A DNA stretch of 64,000 nucleotides from Gilliamella sp. wkB108 (GTDB taxonomy: Bacteria > Pseudomonadota > Gammaproteobacteria > Enterobacterales > Orbaceae), in the NCBI RefSeq assembly GCF_001690195.1, contig NZ_LZGM01000073.1, positions 1 to 64,000 of the forward strand, read 5' to 3'. The notes beneath the pieces are model-generated. The model was given only the letters and a program-made list of their open reading frames with translations. It was not told the DNA's origin and did not search any database. Numbering within the stretch: the stretch's first letter is position 1; each line of letters opens with the position of its first letter. Both the position numbers and the translations under genes were made by a program. Below are positions 42,241 to 50,904 of the stretch, piece after piece.

Positions 42241-42903
42241 TTAATTAGATTCAGTCAAATAAGTGGTAATATTGGCAAGTGGCCAGCGTGTATGCGATTC
42301 AGGCTCATTAATTCGATAGCCAAAAGCTAAGCAAAGTCCAACTCCAAAGCTTTCGCGACTAAATTTAGGCATATATTTTCCCAAAATCTGAACAACGCCA
42401 TCATGTTGGAATCCACCAATTGTACATGAATCAATGCCACGATATGCTGCAGCTGTGAGCATATTAGCGCAAGCAATATAATCTTGCATTTCAGATGAGT
42501 GATTAATGGTTAAACCATTAGCTAAACCGTGCTGATAAAAGTTTATAATTGATTGGCAGGCATCATCAATGGCAGTTTGATCATTTGCATCAGGTAATGT
42601 ACGAGCAATAGTTTGGCGTAGATACTCACTTTGTAGTGTAAAATTGTTGGCTTTACGATAAAGCACAATGACAAAATGTGAACAAGTTGTGACTTGCTCT
42701 TGATTATAACAAACTGTATGCAGCTCTTTTTTAATGTTCTCACTATCTACTATAACAAAGTGCCAAGGCTCCAGTCCAAATGCTGATGGTGATTGTCTTC
42801 CTGCTTCTAAAATGTATTCAAGATCTTGCTGACTAATTTTTTTAGTGTTATCAAATTTTTTACATGCATGCCGAAAATCAAACGCTTGTTCTAATTTATC
42901 CAT
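42241..42903 (-). CDS. NAD(P)H-dependent nitroreductase-family oxidoreductase
   Basis: A 220-aa FMN-dependent enzyme of the NfsB-like group: FDFRHACKKFDNTKKIS and EAGRQSPSAFGLEPWHFVIV near the N-terminus, then TIGGFQHDGVVQILG and VGLCLAFGYR. Likely reduces quinones, nitro compounds or similar. AGGAGA site sits within the end of ampG, 9 bp upstream, so it is the second gene of that operon. Confidence 0.88.
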   Translation of the reverse strand: MDKLEQAFDFRHACKKFDNTKKISQQDLEYILEAGRQSPSAFGLEPWHFVIVDSENIKKELHTVCYNQEQVTTCSHFVIVLYRKANNFTLQSEYLRQTIARTLPDANDQTAIDDACQSIINFYQHGLANGLTINHSSEMQDYIACANMLTAAAYRGIDSCTIGGFQHDGVVQILGKYMPKFSRESFGVGLCLAFGYRINEPESHTRWPLANITTYLTESN

Positions 42904-42912
42904 ATTATCTCC

Positions 42913-44172
42913 TCATTTTCTATTCCAAGGTGCTACTTTGAAAAGTAGTAACATACCGGGAATGGCTAGAATCGTACATAAACAGAAGAAACTTGTCCAT
43001 CCTAAATATTCAACCATGATACCGGTGGTGGCATTAATCAATGTTCTTGGTACAGATGCAATACTGGTAAATAAAGCAAATTGCGTTGCGGTATAAAGTG
43101 GGTTGGTCGTTTTAGCAATAAATGCCACAAATGCGGCTGAACCAAGACCAACCCCAAGCGCTTCAAATCCTATTACAATCGCTAATAAGATTTTTTCATA
43201 AAGACCAATTTCACTGAATGGTCCTTCAATAGACAGCCAAGCAAAACCTAAAATAGAGAAAACCTGTACAAAACCGAAAGACCAAAGTGCGCGATTGATA
43301 CCGATTTTGATCATCAAAACTCCACCTAATAAAGCACCAAATACACTTGGCCATAAAGATGCATTTTTAGCAATCCAACCAATATCAAAACGGCTATATC
43401 CCATTTGCAAGTAAAAAGGGGTAGCAAGCGAAGTAGCCATACTATCACCCAACTTATATAAGAAGATAAATGCTAGAATAATCATCGCTGTTTTAACACC
43501 ATTACGGGTAATAAATTCACGAAATGGGTTAATGATTATATCTTCTATATGGTGGGTTTTGGGTGCTTGGTTTATGGGTTCTTTGACTAAAAGCGTCATT
43601 ATAATTGCTGGTATCATAAATAATCCAGTAATCACAAAAACACTGTCCCATGGTAAATAGTTCGATAAGATTAATGACAGAGATCCCGGTACCAATCCTG
43701 CCACGCGATAAGCATTAGTATGGATACTATTACCTAATCCTAACTCTTTATCTAATAATAGTTCTCGCCTAAAGGCATCAAGTGCGATATCTTGGGTGGC
43801 AGAAAATAGTGCGATGATAAAGCAAATTGTAGCAATTAACCAAATATCTAATGAAGGCGAAAAAAATCCCAGTAACGCGATGAAAAGTAATAATACTATT
43901 TGTGAAGCGAGCATCCAACCACGTCGCCTACCTAGTCCTAAAAGCGAAATATTGTCCATAAATGGAGCCCAGACAAATTTCAAAATATAGGGTATTTGGG
44001 TTAATGAAAATGCACCAATAGTTTTAATGTTGATGCCTTCGCTTTCTAACCAAGCAGGGAGAAGTTGTAATAATAGATAAAAGGGTAGTCCTGAGGCAAA
44101 ACCAGTAAAAATGCAAATAAGCATTTTAGTTGTGAAAATAGTTTTAAAAATGGAGTTTTGCGTGAAATTCAT
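42913..44172 (-). CDS. ampG: AmpG-like muropeptide permease (MFS)
   Basis: A 419-aa major-facilitator protein with 12 helices. It resembles AmpG, which imports anhydromuropeptides for cell-wall recycling: FASGLPFYLLLQLLPAWL at the start, the loop LGLGRRRGWML, and FSATQDIALDAFRRELL. Another AmpG-like MFS function cannot be excluded. Divergent from ldhA. Confidence 0.88.
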   Translation of the reverse strand: MNFTQNSIFKTIFTTKMLICIFTGFASGLPFYLLLQLLPAWLESEGINIKTIGAFSLTQIPYILKFVWAPFMDNISLLGLGRRRGWMLASQIVLLLFIALLGFFSPSLDIWLIATICFIIALFSATQDIALDAFRRELLLDKELGLGNSIHTNAYRVAGLVPGSLSLILSNYLPWDSVFVITGLFMIPAIIMTLLVKEPINQAPKTHHIEDIIINPFREFITRNGVKTAMIILAFIFLYKLGDSMATSLATPFYLQMGYSRFDIGWIAKNASLWPSVFGALLGGVLMIKIGINRALWSFGFVQVFSILGFAWLSIEGPFSEIGLYEKILLAIVIGFEALGVGLGSAAFVAFIAKTTNPLYTATQFALFTSIASVPRTLINATTGIMVEYLGWTSFFCLCTILAIPGMLLLFKVAPWNRK

Positions 44173-44340
44173 TATACAACATTATTGGTTAGTTTTTTGG
44201 CAAAGTGTTATCATAGCACACTAATAAAAAAAGTAATTATCAAAGCCCATTTAGACCATTTCGTTATCACTATTTTTTTATCAGTAGCTCAACGCTATTC
44301 TTAAAAGTAGAAAACTGATTATAAGCGTATTTTGATTTAT

Positions 44341-44390
44341 TGTGATCAAGAAGTTTCAGGAATGCTATGTGTTTGAGTATATCATTTTAA
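44341..44390 (+). repeat. Dispersed short repeat, copy D (diverged)
   Basis: TGATCAAGAAGTTTCAGG followed by AATGCTATGTGTTTGAGTAT. It shares the AAGAAGTTTCAGG core with copy A. It lies in the divergent region between ampG and ldhA, in the ldhA direction. Confidence 0.55.
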
Positions 44391-44442
44391 ATAAATGACT
44401 CATTAACCTATTAATTAATCGCCAAAAAAGAGGTATTGCAGT

Positions 44443-45444
44443 ATGAAAAATCCAATTAAAATTGCTGTTTTTAGTAGTAAGCATTATGACAAAGAACATT
44501 TGGATATCGCAAATAAAAAGTTTGGTTTTGATCTTGAATATTATGAACATAAACTTAGCCATAAAACCGCTGTCACAGCGCAAGGTTTTGACGCTGTTTG
44601 TGTATTTGTTAATGACGAAGTCGATAAAAAAGTACTACAAAAGTTAGCGAGTTTTGGTATTAAAATCTTAGCTCTACGTTGTGCTGGTTTTGATAATGTT
44701 GATTTAGCTGAAGCCAAAAAACTAGGCATAACGGTTGTTCGAGTACCGGCTTACTCACCTGAAGCAGTGGCTGAACATGCCGTTGCGTTGATGATGACAT
44801 TAAATCGCCGGACACATAAAGCTTATCAACGCACAAGAGATGCTAACTTCTCGCTTGACGGCCTTACCGGATTTAATATGCATAATCGCACTGCTGGTGT
44901 AATTGGTACAGGAAAAATAGGACAAGCTGTAATTCGTATTTTAAAAGGATTTGGTATGAATATCTTAGCTTATGACCCATATCCTAATGATACAGCCGTT
45001 GAATTAGGTGCCAAGTATGTTGAATTAGACGAACTTTATGCTAAATCAGACGTTATTACGCTTCATTGTCCAATGACCCCAGAGAATTATCATCTTTTAA
45101 ATAAAGATTCATTCAATAAAATGAAAAATGGTGTAATGATTATTAACACCAGCCGTGGTGCATTACTTGATGCAACAGCTGCTATTGACGCTTTAAAACA
45201 GACTAAAATTGGTTCGCTCGGAATGGATGTTTACGAAAACGAACGTGATCTGTTTTTTGAAGATAAATCCAATGATGTAATTTTAGATGATGTTTTTCGT
45301 CGTTTATCATCGTGTCATAACGTCATTTTTACTGGTCATCAAGCTTTTTTAACTCAAGAAGCGTTACTTAATATTTCAGACACGACCTTAAATAATATTA
45401 AACAAATAATAGAAGGGAAAACATGCGTAAATATTGTCCAATAA
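44443..45444 (+). CDS. ldhA: D-lactate dehydrogenase, fermentative
   Basis: The 333-aa enzyme strongly resembles E. coli LdhA: IALRCAGFDNVDLAEAKKLG-like N-half, NAD loop GVIGTGKIGQA, catalytic Arg in NTSRGALLD, Glu in DVYENERDLFF, and His in FTGHQAFLTQEAL. It reduces pyruvate to D-lactate in fermentation. The start matches E. coli. Confidence 0.95.
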   Translation: MKNPIKIAVFSSKHYDKEHLDIANKKFGFDLEYYEHKLSHKTAVTAQGFDAVCVFVNDEVDKKVLQKLASFGIKILALRCAGFDNVDLAEAKKLGITVVRVPAYSPEAVAEHAVALMMTLNRRTHKAYQRTRDANFSLDGLTGFNMHNRTAGVIGTGKIGQAVIRILKGFGMNILAYDPYPNDTAVELGAKYVELDELYAKSDVITLHCPMTPENYHLLNKDSFNKMKNGVMIINTSRGALLDATAAIDALKQTKIGSLGMDVYENERDLFFEDKSNDVILDDVFRRLSSCHNVIFTGHQAFLTQEALLNISDTTLNNIKQIIEGKTCVNIVQ

Positions 45445-45507
45445 CTGGAAATACTTTATGATGTCGTCGATTTTTTAATTACTTATAATATGTAAAATGG
45501 ATTGTTT

Positions 45508-46581
45508 ATGAAACGTATTATTGTTTTGCTCTCTATGATTTTATTGTTGTCTGCTTGTAATAGTAATAAGCAGTCAACCGTCTCACCTATGAAAGAGCAT
45601 CGAGGTCATGCCAAAGTCAAAGGTGGCGTTTATCTAGAGAAGGAGCATACTCAACCTAAAACGAATGCACCATTAGCGATGGACAAAGAAAAGTTCATTA
45701 AAAAAATGGTAAGTCAGCATGGTTTTAATCGTCAACAGCTTCATGATGTTCTGGAACAAACCAATAAATTGGATTGGGTCATTAATTTAATGGATAAACA
45801 AGCACCTAAAGCCGGTACATCCACAGTACCCAATGGTGCTTGGATTCGTTATAAAAATAAATTTATCACCGCAAGTAATATTGCCAAAGGTGTTGATTTT
45901 TGGAATCAATATCAGTCGGAATTACAGCGAGCGTATAAACAATATGGTGTACCGCCTGAAATCATCGTCGGTATAATTGGCGTCGAAACAGGGTGGGGCA
46001 GAGTTATGGGTAAAACCAAAATCATTGATGCTCTATCAACATTGGCTTTTTACTATCCAAGGCGATCTGAATATTTTTCTAACGAACTAGAAGATTTTTT
46101 GATAATGGCTCGTGATGAAGGTGTTGATCCGTTTGATTTAACAGGATCATTCGCTGGAGCCATGGGATATGGTCAATTCATGCCTTCTGCTTTTAGACGT
46201 TTTGCGGTTGATTTTAATAGTGACGGTCATGTAGATCTATGGGATCCCGTTGATGCGATTGGAAGTGTGGCAAATTATTTCAAATCTCATGGTTGGCAAC
46301 GTGACAAAAAAGTTGCCGTTATGGCAGACGGTCAAGCGTCACAACTAGAAAATGGTTTTCATACTAAATATTCAATAGAAACCCTATCTAAAGCGGGATT
46401 AAAACCACAAAGCTCGTTAGATAATTATCGAGAGGTGAGTTTATTACGACTTGATATGGGTGATCGTTATCAATTTTGGTATGGGTTACCAAATTTTTAT
46501 GTCATAACTCGTTATAACCATAGTTCACATTATGCAATGGCTGTTTGGCAATTAGGCCAGGCAGTAAAAAATGCAAGATAG
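45508..46581 (+). CDS. mltB: Membrane-bound lytic murein transglycosylase B
   Basis: From ATG 45508 the product is a 357-aa lipoprotein with lipobox LLSAC (Cys17). The catalytic Glu is in VGIIGVETGWGRVMG. Features such as GAMGYGQFMPSAFRRFAVDF and AVDFNSDGHVDLW (calcium site) are typical of MltB. It cleaves peptidoglycan glycan strands. A TTG two codons earlier is the only other start. A strong terminator follows. Confidence 0.94.
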   Translation: MKRIIVLLSMILLLSACNSNKQSTVSPMKEHRGHAKVKGGVYLEKEHTQPKTNAPLAMDKEKFIKKMVSQHGFNRQQLHDVLEQTNKLDWVINLMDKQAPKAGTSTVPNGAWIRYKNKFITASNIAKGVDFWNQYQSELQRAYKQYGVPPEIIVGIIGVETGWGRVMGKTKIIDALSTLAFYYPRRSEYFSNELEDFLIMARDEGVDPFDLTGSFAGAMGYGQFMPSAFRRFAVDFNSDGHVDLWDPVDAIGSVANYFKSHGWQRDKKVAVMADGQASQLENGFHTKYSIETLSKAGLKPQSSLDNYREVSLLRLDMGDRYQFWYGLPNFYVITRYNHSSHYAMAVWQLGQAVKNAR

Positions 46582-46621
46582 AATTAATGGTTTGAGACCA
46601 TACTTTATTTTTTTCATGATT

Positions 46622-46649
46622 AAGTCGTAGCTAGCTACGACTTTTTTTG
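46622..46649 (+). terminator. Rho-independent terminator after mltB
   Basis: AAGTCGTAG, loop CTAG, CTACGACTT, then a run of T. It lies 40 bp after the mltB stop. Confidence 0.92.
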
Positions 46650-46754
46650 TCCATTTTTGTATTCAATAAAATCAAAATTAGCTGTGTTACATATTGACTG
46701 CGATGTTATACCTTAATATAAAAGGGTAATAATAACGATGCATAGCAATCTCAC

Positions 46755-47564
46755 TTATAAACTAGAGCTGATTAATTTTAATGCAATCAATAATAAGAGT
46801 CCGCCAAAAAATTTAACTAATTTAGTTAATGATAGTTTTTGACCAATTTGTACACCAACTTTAGCCATAGGTATGCTAGCAAGCATAATAGTGATAACAG
46901 CAGGAAGATAAATAAAACCGAAGCTATATTCAGGTAAACCTTTAATATTCCATCCGGAAATAATATAACCAATTGCACCACCGAAAGCGACAGGTAAAGT
47001 AAAGGCTGCAGAAGTACCAATAGCTTTACGCATATTAATACCACATTTTTTCAAAAAAGGTACCACTAAAACTCCGCCACCAACACCTACTAAGGCTGCA
47101 AAAATACCGATCAAACCACCCACAATGACATAAATACTATTATTTAACGATATTGCTGTAGGTTGGCTTTTGGTAATATTATTCGTTTTAAATAAAAATT
47201 TACCACCAGTGTAAATAAGAAAAATAGTGAAAATCCATTTTAACCCTACACCGGGAATATAAGGTGTAATATATGCTCCACCTAAAGTGCCGATGATACA
47301 TCCTAAGACCATGCGTTTTAGAATACTCCATTCCACATTATGATTTTTGTTGTGATTCCAACTTGAAGATAGGCTTGTACCAATAATGGTTGCTAGTGAT
47401 GAAGCAATAGCAATATGTGTAACCCAAGGTCCACCAAGATTGAAATGATCTAAAGTGAAAATTAAAGCTGGTACAATTAATGCTCCTCCACCAACACCGA
47501 ACAGACCAGATAAAAGTCCAGCACAAGCGCCAACGCAAATTAGGATGAAAAGTTCAAGGACCAT
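46755..47564 (-). CDS. TauE/SafE-family sulfite/anion exporter
   Basis: A 269-aa membrane protein with about eight helices. The two family repeats are visible: LLSGLFGVGGGALIVPALIF near the N-terminus and IFAALVGVGGGVLVVPFLKK near residue 155. Substrates are likely sulfite or organosulfonates or other small anions. It stands alone. Confidence 0.9.
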   Translation of the reverse strand: MVLELFILICVGACAGLLSGLFGVGGGALIVPALIFTLDHFNLGGPWVTHIAIASSLATIIGTSLSSSWNHNKNHNVEWSILKRMVLGCIIGTLGGAYITPYIPGVGLKWIFTIFLIYTGGKFLFKTNNITKSQPTAISLNNSIYVIVGGLIGIFAALVGVGGGVLVVPFLKKCGINMRKAIGTSAAFTLPVAFGGAIGYIISGWNIKGLPEYSFGFIYLPAVITIMLASIPMAKVGVQIGQKLSLTKLVKFFGGLLLLIALKLISSSL

Positions 47565-47867
47565 AGCAAATCCCTTTAATAATGGATGTTAAATATAATG
47601 AGTAATGTTATTCAGTCATCTTAAATTTAGAGAAGTATTATACTGAAAATTCCAGATTTTTAATTGTATGTATTTTTACCAATTCCAACATGTTACTTGA
47701 GTTTATTAATGAATTTCAATAAATATTTCTTTGGACATCAAATCACATGATGAGTTTATTGTAAACATTATGAGCTAATAAGTGATATATTAAATACAAT
47801 AATAGTTTTAATGAACATAAATATTAATATAATTTTTAGTAATAAATTAATACAAAAGGAGTGAGTA
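47565..47867. other. Intergenic region between divergent genes
   Basis: 303 bp of AT-rich DNA between the TauE/SafE gene and the OsmC-like gene. Nothing beyond probable promoters was seen. A good AAAAGGAG site precedes the OsmC-like gene. Confidence 0.45.
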
Positions 47868-48281
47868 ATGAAAGATCGTTTAAAATGGATTGATGAATTT
47901 GGTTTTATTGGCGAAACGGCAAGTGGTCATACTTTAATTATGGATGGTGGCATTGAACATGGTGGTCGAAATCGTGGCGCACGCCCAATGGAACTTCTTC
48001 TTCATGGTGCAGCTGGTTGTATGGCTTATGATATCATGGCTATTTTAAAAAATGCTAAAAAGGAGATCACCGATCTCTGGATAGATATAGAAAAATCTCA
48101 AGCTGCATCTTCTCCAAAAGTCTATACTGACATTCATTTTCATATTGTTATAACAGGTAAAAATATTGATACTGAAGCAGTAGAGAAAGCCATAAAACTA
48201 TCGTCAGAAAAATATTGTAGCGCATCTATTATGTTAAGCAAAACGGCGAAAATGGTTTACACCTATGAACTTCGAGAGTAG
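47868..48281 (+). CDS. OsmC/YhfA-family protein
   Basis: A 137-aa protein of the OsmC fold, YhfA-like. The two conserved cysteines are in HGAAGCMAYDIM and EKYCSASIML. Such proteins reduce organic peroxides or have unknown YhfA-type roles. The AAAAGGAG site gives a firm start. Confidence 0.88.
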   Translation: MKDRLKWIDEFGFIGETASGHTLIMDGGIEHGGRNRGARPMELLLHGAAGCMAYDIMAILKNAKKEITDLWIDIEKSQAASSPKVYTDIHFHIVITGKNIDTEAVEKAIKLSSEKYCSASIMLSKTAKMVYTYELRE

Positions 48282-48401
48282 TTATGACTTATTAATTTAG
48301 ATTAACGGGTTATATTGTTAATAACAATTTAATTTCGATTTGTGTGTTGTTAATGATTTAACATTTTGATCTAATCACCTTATTTTAATGTGAGAATGAT
48401 T

Positions 48402-49751
48402 ATGCAACAGTTAAACAAAAATATGCGCTTTCGAGATCTGGTGATCTTGGGTTTGCTTTTTATAGGGCCAGCGGCACCTGTTGGTTTATTTGGTGTATTA
48501 GATGTAATGACTGACGGTGCAGTCGCATTAGTCTATTTTGTGGCAACATTAGTCATGGCATTTACTGCATATTCGTATGCTAGAATGACAAATGTTATAC
48601 CGCATGCCGGTTCTGTTTATGCCTATTGCTCTGCCGGTATTCATCCACATGCTGGCTTTTTAGTGGGTTGGCTTTTACTACTCGATTATATGTTTATTCC
48701 GGCCGTAGCTTATTTGTTTACCGGTATTTTTCTTAATGCATTAATACCTGATATACCGGTATGGGCATGGACATTTTTTGCTGTGGCAGTAACGACAACC
48801 TTAAATTTTATGGGAGTGAAAAAATCTGCTAAAATCACCTTCCTTTTTTTAGCCTTCGAAATTATCGTTCTTTCTATCATCTTATTTGTTGGTATTTGGA
48901 TGTTGGTCACCAATGGCATTAAGCGAGATTGGTTACAGCCTTTTATTGGTGGAGAGTTATTTACCTGGAATAATCTATTTTCAGCTGTCTCTGTTGCTGT
49001 TCTATCATTCCTTGGGTTTGATGCAATTGCCACTTTTGCTGAGGAGAATGGAGGTAAGCCTAGTTTAGTCAGTAAAGCCATTCTTGGCTGTCTAGTTTTA
49101 GCAGGCTGCTTATTTGTTATTCAAGTTTATATTGGTGAACTACTTAATCCTTACTCACCAGAATACTTACATGAACATCCCGAACTACAAGGAAAAGCCT
49201 TTTATAATATCGTCAATCAGGAAATGAACCCTTGGCTTGGTTGGGCTTTAGGGTTAATGAAAGCTATCGGTGCTTCTTTTTCTGCTATGGTAGGACAGGC
49301 GGCAGCAAGTCGTTTATTATTTAGCATGGGTCGGGACAAGCGTTTACCTTCAATTTTAGCTAAGGTCGGTAAAAAAAGTGGTGTACCAACCATTGCGATT
49401 CTATTTTCAGCAATCTTTAATCTCTGTTTAGCGGCTTATGCTGCAAATAGAGAACAAGGATTATCAACTTTGGTTTCATTTGTTGATGTGGGTGCTTTAA
49501 CAACATTTATAATGCTACATGTATCAGTTATTGGCTATTTTAAATTTAAAAAAGGTAATCGTGGTACTACTTCATTAATTTTAGATATTGTGATCCCTGC
49601 TATTGGTATAGTGAGTTTATTACCGGTATTAATACATATCGATAATTATGCCAAAATTGTCGGTATTGTTTGGTTAATTATTGGGGGCATAATTCTATTT
49701 TTTAACAAAAATAAACAGCCTCTTTTATGGTTGGAAAAGAATAAAATATAA
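48402..49751 (+). CDS. APC-family amino acid or polyamine permease
   Basis: A 449-aa membrane protein from ATG 48402, 12 helices. RDLVILGLLFIGPAAPVGLFG is the N-terminal APC motif and FLGFDAIATFAEENGG the conserved helix 6-loop segment. The pattern is close to PuuP-like putrescine or amino acid importers; substrate is not certain. GAGA 7 nt before 48402 supports that start over GTG 48390. Confidence 0.85.
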   Translation: MQQLNKNMRFRDLVILGLLFIGPAAPVGLFGVLDVMTDGAVALVYFVATLVMAFTAYSYARMTNVIPHAGSVYAYCSAGIHPHAGFLVGWLLLLDYMFIPAVAYLFTGIFLNALIPDIPVWAWTFFAVAVTTTLNFMGVKKSAKITFLFLAFEIIVLSIILFVGIWMLVTNGIKRDWLQPFIGGELFTWNNLFSAVSVAVLSFLGFDAIATFAEENGGKPSLVSKAILGCLVLAGCLFVIQVYIGELLNPYSPEYLHEHPELQGKAFYNIVNQEMNPWLGWALGLMKAIGASFSAMVGQAAASRLLFSMGRDKRLPSILAKVGKKSGVPTIAILFSAIFNLCLAAYAANREQGLSTLVSFVDVGALTTFIMLHVSVIGYFKFKKGNRGTTSLILDIVIPAIGIVSLLPVLIHIDNYAKIVGIVWLIIGGIILFFNKNKQPLLWLEKNKI

Positions 49752-49771
49752 TCTCGATCTACTACTTCCAG

Positions 49772-49814
49772 ACACCTTAATTATTTGGTAGTATTTCCAA
49801 TTTATTTAAGGTGT
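49772..49814 (+). promoter_or_regulatory. Hairpin covering the LysE ribosome-binding site
   Basis: ACACCTTAA pairs with TTAAGGTGT, with an inner TTGG/CCAA. The right arm contains AAGGTG, the best ribosome site of the next gene (ATG 49824). It could shut translation or simply be a transcription end of the permease gene. Confidence 0.45.
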
Positions 49815-49823
49815 TGTGGTGAA

Positions 49824-50450
49824 ATGATTTCAGAAATAGTACGTGGAGCAATGATCTCCGGTAGTCTAATTATTGCCATTGGTGCGCAAAATCTATTTGT
49901 GTTAAAACAAGGTTTACTAAAAAATCATATCTTTTTTGTATCTGCAATTTGCTTTGCTTGTGATTTTATTTTAATGACAATAGGTATTTTAGGTATTGGG
50001 ACATTTATCAGTAGTAATCCTTTAATTACCAATATTCTTGCCTTATTAGGCGCCGTTTTTCTTCTCTGGTATGGTTTTTGTGCTTTTAAGAGTGCAATTA
50101 AAGGTACCAGCAGTATGCAAGTTGAATCTCACGATCCACAAAATAACCGTTTAATGAAAGTTGTTTTATCAACATTAGCAGTTACCTTACTTAATCCTCA
50201 TGTTTATTTAGATACAGTGGTCATTGTAGGTGGTATTGCCGGCACACTAAATAGCGAACAAAAGTTAGCATTTTTGATAGGGGCGATTTGTATTTCATTC
50301 ATCTGGTTTTTTGGTATTGGTTATGGAGCTAGATTATTAACTCCTTTATTTAAACGAAAAAAGATGTGGGTGATCTTAGATTGTTTAGTAGGTATTGTCA
50401 TGTTTTATATCGCTTACCGATTAGTATGGTATGTTATTTATGGTAGTTAA
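49824..50450 (+). CDS. LysE/ArgO-type amino acid exporter
   Basis: A 208-aa membrane protein with six helices from ATG 49824. GAMISGSLIIAIGAQNLFVL, then KQGLLKNH and TLLNPHVYLDTVVIVGG are typical LysE signatures. It likely exports lysine, arginine or similar. The longer frame from 49785 lacks a ribosome site. It follows the APC permease, so import and export genes are paired. Confidence 0.92.
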   Translation: MISEIVRGAMISGSLIIAIGAQNLFVLKQGLLKNHIFFVSAICFACDFILMTIGILGIGTFISSNPLITNILALLGAVFLLWYGFCAFKSAIKGTSSMQVESHDPQNNRLMKVVLSTLAVTLLNPHVYLDTVVIVGGIAGTLNSEQKLAFLIGAICISFIWFFGIGYGARLLTPLFKRKKMWVILDCLVGIVMFYIAYRLVWYVIYGS

Positions 50451-50522
50451 TAACTATTAACCGATAAGTATAATTGTTACTCTGATCTGATAATCTAAAA
50501 ATAGAGTTTTCTTAATTAATAG

Positions 50523-50538
50523 TGTGACAATTATCACA
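50523..50538. promoter_or_regulatory. Predicted CRP site upstream of the GH3 gene
   Basis: TGTGA-CAATTA-TCACA, an exact match to the two conserved pentamers. Confidence 0.8.
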
Positions 50539-50560
50539 ACAATATAAACTAATTACGTTG

Positions 50561-50566
50561 TATTAT
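50561..50566 (+). promoter_or_regulatory. -10 box placed for class II CRP activation
   Basis: TATTAT, 30 bp from the CRP-site centre; the start site would be near 50573, with CRP at about -42. The predicted leader is about 330 nt. Confidence 0.5.
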
Positions 50567-50653
50567 CTCTTCATATGATTATTCATGCTCGCTTAATTTA
50601 TATCAATTTGGATTGTTACTGTAAAGTTAACTAACTTTGCAGGCAAAACCTAG

Positions 50654-50685
50654 CAACTTAGTTCAACAAGATAGTTGTTTTTTTT
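50654..50685 (+). terminator. Weak terminator in the GH3 leader
   Basis: CAACT and AGTTG form a 5-bp stem around a long loop, followed directly by eight T. If it works, the promoter makes an RNA of roughly 110 nt. The stem is short, so confidence is low. Confidence 0.35.
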
Positions 50686-50904
50686 GTTTAAAAAACATTA
50701 AAACATCATGAATTAATTTTCATTTAATCCATGAGTAAAGTTGTCATCTTAAGTTAACTTTTATAAAAGTTACTTGTTTAAGTCCAAACCATATCATTAA
50801 TATTTGGTAATCCAGTTTAAAAGATTAGTTTTTTTGGTTTTCTAGATAGGTATTTTTGAAATTAGTTTTAACAACGGTGAAATAGATCCCTCAAGGAGAA
50901 CGAA

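Larger units (their letters stand above)
50451..50904. other. Long leader region of the GH3 gene
   Basis: 454 bp. It has a perfect CRP-type site (50523-50538), a -10 box (50561-50566), the hairpin AAAGTT/AACTTT (about 50622-50637), and a weak stem CAACT/AGTTG followed by eight T (50654-50685). The remaining 200 bp before the ribosome site AAGGAG are AT-rich without recognised structure. Confidence 0.5.
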
